Source: DAOUBF01 sp034432795 (lineage in GTDB: Bacteria > Chloroflexota > Anaerolineae > DSLN01). From it: a stretch of DNA of 64,000 nucleotides. A program made the position numbers and the translations under genes. Shown in pieces: positions 59,020 through 64,000 of this stretch. Location of the stretch: positions 4,503 to 68,502 of the forward strand of contig DAOUBF010000015.1 of the NCBI GenBank assembly GCA_034432795.1, read 5' to 3'. The notes under the pieces were generated by a model that saw only the letters and a program-made list of their open reading frames with translations, made no database searches and was not told the DNA's origin. Numbering within the stretch: the stretch's first letter is position 1; the number at the start of each line of letters is the position of its first letter.

Positions 59020-60465
59020 ATGCGCGAACGCGCCTCACGCTGGCTGATCTTCATTATCGCCATCGCCCTGGTCGCTGCCTGGATCGTCTGGCCGCAGAAC
59101 CCCGGCATCCATCTCTTCGGCATAGACCGCAGCCTGGATTTGCGCCTGGGCCTGGACCTGCGCGGCGGCCTGGAGGTCCTCCTGGAGGCCGACACCACCG
59201 GCCCCATCTCGCGCAACGACCTGGAAGCGGCCAGGGTGATCATCAACCGGCGCATCAACGCCCTGGGCGTGGCCGAGCCACTGATCCAGGTCGTGGGCAA
59301 CAACCGCATCAGCGTTAACATCCCCGGTATTCAGGACCCGGAAGCAGCGATTGCCTCCATCAGGCAGACCGGCCTGCTGGAGTTCGTGGACCCCGGTGGC
59401 GACATCCTGGTGGAAGATCAGACCATCCAGACGGACTGCGCCGTGCCTCAGCCCGGCGGTACGTGCCTGACGGCGGAGCAGGCGGGGATCAGCGCCACCC
59501 CGCCCGTGACAGCGACCGCACCTATCACCAGCACCGCGCCGATCACCCCTACTGCGCCGATTACCGGCACTGCACCGGTCACGCCCACCGGCAAGGTGTA
59601 CCACACGGTGATGACCGGCGCCATCCTGGCCGATGCCCGGCCTGACCGCGATCAGATCGGGCGGTGGGAGATCCGCTTCACTCTGACCAGTGAAGGAAGC
59701 CGCCTGTTCGCGGACTACACCAGCCAGCACGTCGGCGAGAATCTGGCGATTGTCCTGGACAAGAAGGTGCTCTCCGCCCCCCGTATCCAGTCGGCCATCA
59801 CCGGCGGGCAGGGCGTAATCACGGGCAACTTCACCGCGGACGAAGCCCGCCGCCTGGCCGACCTGTTGAAATACGGTGCCCTGCCTGTGCCCTTTAAGAT
59901 CATCAAGAACAGCACCATTGGCCCGACCTTGGGCGAGGACTCCGTGCGCCAGAGCCTGATCGCAGGCGTGGTGGGGTTGCTGGCCGTCGCCACTTTCATG
60001 ATCGCCTATTATCGCCTGCCGGGTGTCCTGGCGGTGGCTGCCCTGCTGATCTACGCCACGATCACCATCGCGCTGTTCAAGCTGATCCCGGTGACGCTGA
60101 CCCTGCCGGGCATCTTCGGCTTCATCCTGTCCATCGGCGTGGCGGTGGATGCCAACGTGCTGATCTTTGAGCGCATGAAGGAGGAGTTGCGCGGTGGCCG
60201 GCGCGTAGACGCCGCCGTAGATGCGGGCTTCGCCCGCGCCTGGCCCTCCATTCGCGATTCCAACGTCTCTACGATCATCACCTGCATCATTCTGTTCTGG
60301 TTCGGCTCAACCTTTGGCGCCAGCATCGTGCAGGGCTTCGCGGTGACGCTGTTCCTGGGTGTGGCTGTCAGCCTGTTCACCGCCATCACGGTCACGCGCA
60401 CCTTCCTGCACCTGGTGTTGGACCGGGTGGACTTCAGCCAACGGCATGCCTGGTTTGGGGTTTAG
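59020..60465 (+). CDS. secD: Protein translocase subunit SecD
   Basis: 481 residues from ATG 59020 behind AGGAG. It assists protein export using the proton gradient. One N-terminal membrane helix (LIFIIAIALVAAWIVW), the D1 motif LRLGLDLRGGLEVLLEAD, the periplasmic P1 domain, then five helices with LTLPGIFGFILSIGVAVDAN VLIFERMKEEL. P1 carries a ~30-residue insertion of (TAPIT)-type Thr/Pro repeats (DNA ~59497-59590). The in-frame start at 58927 lies on the promoter and is rejected. secF starts 3 bp after the stop. Confidence 0.95.
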   Translation: MRERASRWLIFIIAIALVAAWIVWPQNPGIHLFGIDRSLDLRLGLDLRGGLEVLLEADTTGPISRNDLEAARVIINRRINALGVAEPLIQVVGNNRISVNIPGIQDPEAAIASIRQTGLLEFVDPGGDILVEDQTIQTDCAVPQPGGTCLTAEQAGISATPPVTATAPITSTAPITPTAPITGTAPVTPTGKVYHTVMTGAILADARPDRDQIGRWEIRFTLTSEGSRLFADYTSQHVGENLAIVLDKKVLSAPRIQSAITGGQGVITGNFTADEARRLADLLKYGALPVPFKIIKNSTIGPTLGEDSVRQSLIAGVVGLLAVATFMIAYYRLPGVLAVAALLIYATITIALFKLIPVTLTLPGIFGFILSIGVAVDANVLIFERMKEELRGGRRVDAAVDAGFARAWPSIRDSNVSTIITCIILFWFGSTFGASIVQGFAVTLFLGVAVSLFTAITVTRTFLHLVLDRVDFSQRHAWFGV

Positions 60466-60468
60466 GCC

Positions 60469-61446
60469 ATGTTCAATATCGTAGGGAAGCGCTACTGGTA
60501 TTTCGCCCTGTCGCTGGCGGTGATCATCCCCGGCCTGATCTTTATGGGGCTGAACCTGGCCCGGACCGGCGAGATCCTGCCGCTGGCGATTGATTTTAAA
60601 GGCGGCTCGCTCCTGGAGGTGGAGTTCACGCAGCCGCTCCCGGAGGTGCAACCGGCGGAGATCAAGGATTTCCTGGTCAATCAGGTCGGTCTGGCCGGGG
60701 ATACCCAGGTGCAGCGGTCGGGCGATCGCGGCCTGATCATCCGCACCGAGGCCATTGACGAGGCGAGAAAGAACGAGGTTCAGAGCAAACTGGCCGAGCG
60801 TTTCCAGGCCCCGCTGGACCTGTCCAAGCAACGCTTTGAGTCAGTCGGCCCGGCGGTGGGCAACGAGGTCACGCGGGCGGCAGTGTTGGCGGTGGTGGCC
60901 GCGTCGGTGGGCATCCTGTTGTACATCGCCTTCGCCTTTCGCCAGATGCCCAAGCCCTTGCGCTATGGCACCTGTGCCATCATCGCCATGCTCCACGACG
61001 CGCTGGTGGTGACCGGCGCGGCGGCGATCTTCGGCTATTTCCTGGGCTGGCAGGTGGATGCCCTGTTCCTGACGGCGTTGTTGACGGTGATCGGCTTCTC
61101 GGTGCACGACACCATCGTGGTGTTTGACCGTATCCGCGAAAATCTCCTTAAGTTCCGCGGCGAGCCGTTTGAGGCCATCGTCAACCACAGTATCGTGCAG
61201 ACGCTGGACCGCTCCATCAACACGCAACTCGTGGTGATGTTCACGTTGACCTCGCTGGCCCTGTTTGGTGGCTCAACGATCCGCCACTTCGTGGTGACGA
61301 TGATGGTGGGCATCCTCAGCGGCACGTATTCGTCCATCTTCAACGCGGCGCCGCTGTTGGTGGTGTGGGAGAACGGGGAGATTGGCCAGTTCCTGCGGCG
61401 GCTTCTCGGTCGTGGCGCCCCGGCCACGCCTAAGCTGAGCGCCTGA
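60469..61446 (+). CDS. secF: Protein translocase subunit SecF
   Basis: 325 residues with six membrane helices. LAIDFKGGSLLEVEFTQPLP is the SecF D1 motif; SVGPAVGNEVTRAAVLAVVA, then YGTCAIIAMLHDALVVTGAA, LLTVIGFSVHDTIVVFDRIR ENL are the typical membrane motifs. It forms a complex with SecD and SecYEG. Directly follows secD in one operon. Confidence 0.96.
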   Translation: MFNIVGKRYWYFALSLAVIIPGLIFMGLNLARTGEILPLAIDFKGGSLLEVEFTQPLPEVQPAEIKDFLVNQVGLAGDTQVQRSGDRGLIIRTEAIDEARKNEVQSKLAERFQAPLDLSKQRFESVGPAVGNEVTRAAVLAVVAASVGILLYIAFAFRQMPKPLRYGTCAIIAMLHDALVVTGAAAIFGYFLGWQVDALFLTALLTVIGFSVHDTIVVFDRIRENLLKFRGEPFEAIVNHSIVQTLDRSINTQLVVMFTLTSLALFGGSTIRHFVVTMMVGILSGTYSSIFNAAPLLVVWENGEIGQFLRRLLGRGAPATPKLSA

Positions 61447-61478
61447 GGGCACGCCCCCGCAGCGAGCCGTTAGATTTT

Positions 61479-61589
61479 ACCGCAGAGCACGCAGAGAGCG
61501 CTGAGAATTTTTATTTATAAATCTCTGCGCTCTCAGCGCTCTCTGCGGTGAAAATAAAAGTGGGAACCGGGCCGAAGCCCGGTACTGGG
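61479..61589. repeat. 71-bp family A element plus CCGGGCCGAAGCCCGG palindrome
   Basis: The 71-bp element has ends ACCGCAGAG (61479-61487) and CTCTGCGGT (61541-61549). The palindrome CCGGGCCGAAGCCCGGTACT (61567-61586) follows immediately. It lies between secF and the histidine kinase gene. Confidence 0.75.
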
Positions 61590-61606
61590 TTGAGTATATA
61601 GAAGGG

Positions 61607-62809
61607 ATGGACGCGGGACAGGAGACAGCGGCCACGGTCCTGATCGCGGCCGGGAAGGCGTCCAGCCGTGCCCTGCTGCGCGATGTGCTCCGCCCGGAGG
61701 GGTATCGGCTGGTGGAGGTCAGCGATGGCCTGGCGGTGCTGAACTGCGTGGCGGCTCAGGCCGTTGACCTGGTGTTGCTGGATGCGCGCCTGCCCAGGAT
61801 AGATGGGTATGAGGTCTGCCGCCGCTTGAAATCTGACCCCGCCACCGCGGCGCTCCCGATCATCATGGTGATGACCACCGGTGGGCTGGAAGAGGAGCGG
61901 AGGGGCGTGGAGGCCGGCGCCGATGACCTGCTCATCCGGCCATTTAACGCGGTGGAATTGCTGGCGCGGGTCCGCTCGCTGTTGCGCCTGAAGCGGCTGT
62001 ACGACGAACTGGAGGCGGGCAAACGCGAACTGGAGATCCAGGTAGTGGAGCGCACGGCACAGTTGCGCCAGGCCCTGTCCAGGCTGCAAGAGTTGGACCG
62101 GCTGCGCTCGCAGTTTGTTTCCTCGGTGTCGCATGAGTTGCGCACACCCCTGATGTACGTGAAGGGCTGGCTTGACCTGCTGGCGGAGGGGGCGCTGGGG
62201 GCGCTGACACGGGAGCAGCAGGAGGCCGTGGAGCGGGCGCAGGAGGGGGCGCGCCAGTTGACGCGGCTGATTGAACATGTCCTGGATTTCGGCCAGTTGC
62301 GCGTGGCCTCGTTCCAGTTTGAGCCGGTGCGCCTGCCCGAAGTCGTGGCCAATGTGGTGAAGGCGCTGGCCCCCGCCGCTGCTGAGTACCAGATCGCGCT
62401 GGAGGTGAGCGTCCCCGCTGATCTGCCGCCTGTGCGCGCCGATCCCCGCTATCTCGCCCAGGCGCTGGGCGAACTGGTGGATAACGCCATCAAGTTCAGC
62501 CCACCCCAGGGGCATGTGCGGATCGCTGCCCACCTGGACCCGCAGGCCAGAGATAAGGTGGTGGTGGCGGTCAGCGATCAAGGCCCCGGCATCCCCCCAA
62601 CCGCGCTGCAGGAGATGTTCCATCCTTTTGTGCAATTGGATGCTGCCGCGCAGCAGGGGCAGGGAGGCATGGGGCTGGGGCTGGCGCTGGCCTCGCTCGT
62701 CCTGGCCGGGCATGGCAGTGAGATTGAGGTGGATAGCCGCCTGGGTGCGGGGAGCACCTTTCGCTTTAGACTGGCGATAGCGGAGTCCCGATCTGAGCCG
62801 TCGCGATAG
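61607..62809 (+). CDS. Hybrid response regulator-histidine kinase
   Basis: 400 residues, no membrane helix. The N-terminal receiver domain has the phosphorylated Asp in LVLLDARLPRIDGYEV (residue ~55) and an Arg (LLIRPF) where the usual Lys (KPF) stands. A coiled coil (LYDELEAGKRELEIQVVERT) leads to the HisKA His in SSVSHELRTPLMYVK and the ATPase domain with N-box GELVDNAIKFS, G1 SDQGPGIP and G2 GMGLGLALASLVL. It is a soluble signalling kinase with REC first. No cognate regulator is adjacent. Confidence 0.9.
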   Translation: MDAGQETAATVLIAAGKASSRALLRDVLRPEGYRLVEVSDGLAVLNCVAAQAVDLVLLDARLPRIDGYEVCRRLKSDPATAALPIIMVMTTGGLEEERRGVEAGADDLLIRPFNAVELLARVRSLLRLKRLYDELEAGKRELEIQVVERTAQLRQALSRLQELDRLRSQFVSSVSHELRTPLMYVKGWLDLLAEGALGALTREQQEAVERAQEGARQLTRLIEHVLDFGQLRVASFQFEPVRLPEVVANVVKALAPAAAEYQIALEVSVPADLPPVRADPRYLAQALGELVDNAIKFSPPQGHVRIAAHLDPQARDKVVVAVSDQGPGIPPTALQEMFHPFVQLDAAAQQGQGGMGLGLALASLVLAGHGSEIEVDSRLGAGSTFRFRLAIAESRSEPSR

Positions 62810-62873
62810 CTATCATCTCTTCTGGCGTGTTCTGCTGGCGACTGTCCAATTAGAGCGGCTGCCCACCGCCATT

Positions 62874-63968
62874 GTGGCCCTGGTGCTTGTCTTCCTGGCC
62901 TGGTCGGTTGGCGTTCTCTGGTCGCGCCTCAATCTAGCCATCGCTTACGGCGCGGGCCTGCTGCAACTGGCTTCCAGCCTGGGGGACTGGGCACTGCTGG
63001 CGTTGCTGGTGGCGCGGGGGCGTTCCTATGGCCCGGTCAAGCCGCCGCTGTTGGGGCTGGCGTTCGTGCGCGGTTTCCTGGGCGCCCTGCTGGCCACGCT
63101 GGCGCGGTCTGCCCTGGCGGCCGGGCCGGAATGGCTGTTTCTGGACCTGCTGCTTCAGGCCGGGCTGAGCGCGTTGGCGATCTACGCCACCTGGATTGAG
63201 CCTTTCCGCCTGGGCCTCACGGAGATCGCCCTGAACTCTCCGCGCCTGGGCCGCCCCGGGCGGCCCATCCGTCTGCTCCATCTTGCTGACCTGCACCTGG
63301 AGCGTATTACGTTGCGCGAGCGCCAACTCCTGGCGCTGATAGAGCGGATTCAGCCGGACCTGATCGTCTTCACCGGCGATGTCCTCAACCTGTCCTTCGT
63401 GCGCGACCCGCAGGCGGTGGAAGAAGCCCGCACCCTGATGCGCCACTGGCGTGCGCCCTATGGCGTGTATGCCGTGCGTGGCAGCCCACTCGTGGATGTG
63501 GACGGTTGGGTGGAGCGTATCTACGCCGGGCTGGACCACATCGCCTTCCTGCGCGACGAGGTGCGGGTGGTAAATATGGGCGGCAGGTCCATCGCCATTG
63601 TGGGCGTGGAGTGCACGCACGAGCGCGCGGATGACCTGCCCCGGCTGCGCCAGGCCCTGGCGCGCGTGCCTGCGGGGGTGTACACTGTCCTCCTGTATCA
63701 CTCACCCGACCTGGCGCCGGAGGCGGCGGCCTGGGGCGTGGACCTGTACCTGTGTGGGCACACGCACGGCGGCCAGATCCGCCTGCCCCTTATCGGCGCG
63801 TTGCACACCAGTTCGGTCTGGTGGAAGCGCTTTGAGATGGGCCGTTACCAGGTGGGGCGCATGACCCTGTACGTCAGCCGGGGGATCGGCATGGAAGGGA
63901 TGAGCGCGCCCCGTGCCCGCTTCCTGGCCCCACCGGAGATCACCCTGTTCACGCTGGATGGGGGATAA
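62874..63968 (+). CDS. Membrane metallophosphoesterase (calcineurin-like)
   Basis: 364 residues from GTG 62874. Three or four membrane helices (VALVLVFLAWSVGVLW, ALLALLVARG, FLGALLATLARSALA, LFLDLLLQAGLSALAIYATW) are followed by a metallophosphoesterase domain: LLHLADLHLERIT, IVFTGDVLNLSF and LYLCGHTHGGQIRLPLIG. The GNH(D/E) motif is replaced by VRGSPLVDVDGW, so one metal ligand is missing or moved. The frame continues upstream to 62781 with plausible membrane-protein sequence but no ATG/GTG/TTG, so an upstream CTG start or a coupled start is possible. Confidence 0.8.
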   Translation: MALVLVFLAWSVGVLWSRLNLAIAYGAGLLQLASSLGDWALLALLVARGRSYGPVKPPLLGLAFVRGFLGALLATLARSALAAGPEWLFLDLLLQAGLSALAIYATWIEPFRLGLTEIALNSPRLGRPGRPIRLLHLADLHLERITLRERQLLALIERIQPDLIVFTGDVLNLSFVRDPQAVEEARTLMRHWRAPYGVYAVRGSPLVDVDGWVERIYAGLDHIAFLRDEVRVVNMGGRSIAIVGVECTHERADDLPRLRQALARVPAGVYTVLLYHSPDLAPEAAAWGVDLYLCGHTHGGQIRLPLIGALHTSSVWWKRFEMGRYQVGRMTLYVSRGIGMEGMSAPRARFLAPPEITLFTLDGG

Positions 63969-64000
63969 CCCCCCCCCTCTCCCGAAGCTTCGGGAGAGGG
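63967..64000. repeat. Family B hairpin at the window edge
   Basis: CCCTCTCCCGAAGCTTCGGGAGAGGG is a perfect 13-bp-arm palindrome just after the metallophosphoesterase stop. It continues past the window. Confidence 0.65.

Overview
The window is high-GC bacterial chromosome. No rRNA, tRNA or phage genes are visible. The gene set is: a monoderm-type dcw (division and cell wall) cluster, a B12-dependent ribonucleotide reductase with NrdR, three-subunit glycolate oxidase, SecDF, secreted proteins with Thr/Pro linkers, and many short palindromic intergenic repeats. This fits a member of the Chloroflexota (Anaerolineae-like), but no marker such as 16S is present, so the assignment is inference.

Layout. 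1-2968 (+): a 5'-truncated secreted glycoside hydrolase and an MFS transporter. 3089-8390 (-): glcD-glcE-glcF (glycolate oxidase) and threonine synthase. 8430-10026: an AT-richer CPA1-type antiporter whose stop codon lies in an attC-like palindrome. 10279-18399: an aldehyde dehydrogenase (-), then on + a sugar-isomerase-like protein, a secreted subtilisin, a protein of the family named 'quinate 5-dehydrogenase', a nucleotidyltransferase, a PAP2 phosphatase and an Eis-like acetyltransferase. 18413-22261 (-): an ABC-2 exporter pair and an ECF sigma/anti-sigma pair. 22440-24840 (-): an AT-richer restriction-modification island. 24947-29472 (-): nrdR-nrdJ, with an intein in nrdJ, a consensus promoter and a predicted pair of NrdR boxes.

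29494-47436 (-) is the dcw cluster, transcribed as mraZ-rsmH-ftsL-ftsI-murF-mraY-murD-ftsW-murG-cvpA-like-murC::murB-ddl-ftsQ-ftsA-ftsZ. It opens with a promoter and a three-repeat MraZ operator and closes with an intrinsic terminator after ftsZ. murE is absent from its usual place, and murB is fused to the 3' end of murC. 47623-52140 (+): a class V aminotransferase, a cyclase, pyruvate kinase and phosphofructokinase. 52238-58695 (-): an orphan anti-sigma factor, a Pnkp-like kinase-phosphatase without a ligase domain, a small hypothetical protein, a two-subunit CoA-transferase, a membrane-anchored helical protein and a transglutaminase-like protein. 58927-63968 (+): secD-secF behind a consensus promoter, a REC-histidine kinase and a membrane metallophosphoesterase.

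The most unusual feature is the load of short palindromic repeats. At least four families sit at gene junctions. One family is a 71-bp element with ACCGCAGAG/CTCTGCGGT ends, present in four equal-length copies. Some repeats run into genes: one is read in frame inside murG, others supply the N-terminus of an ABC permease and the C-termini of glcE and thrC, and one family is nested inside another.
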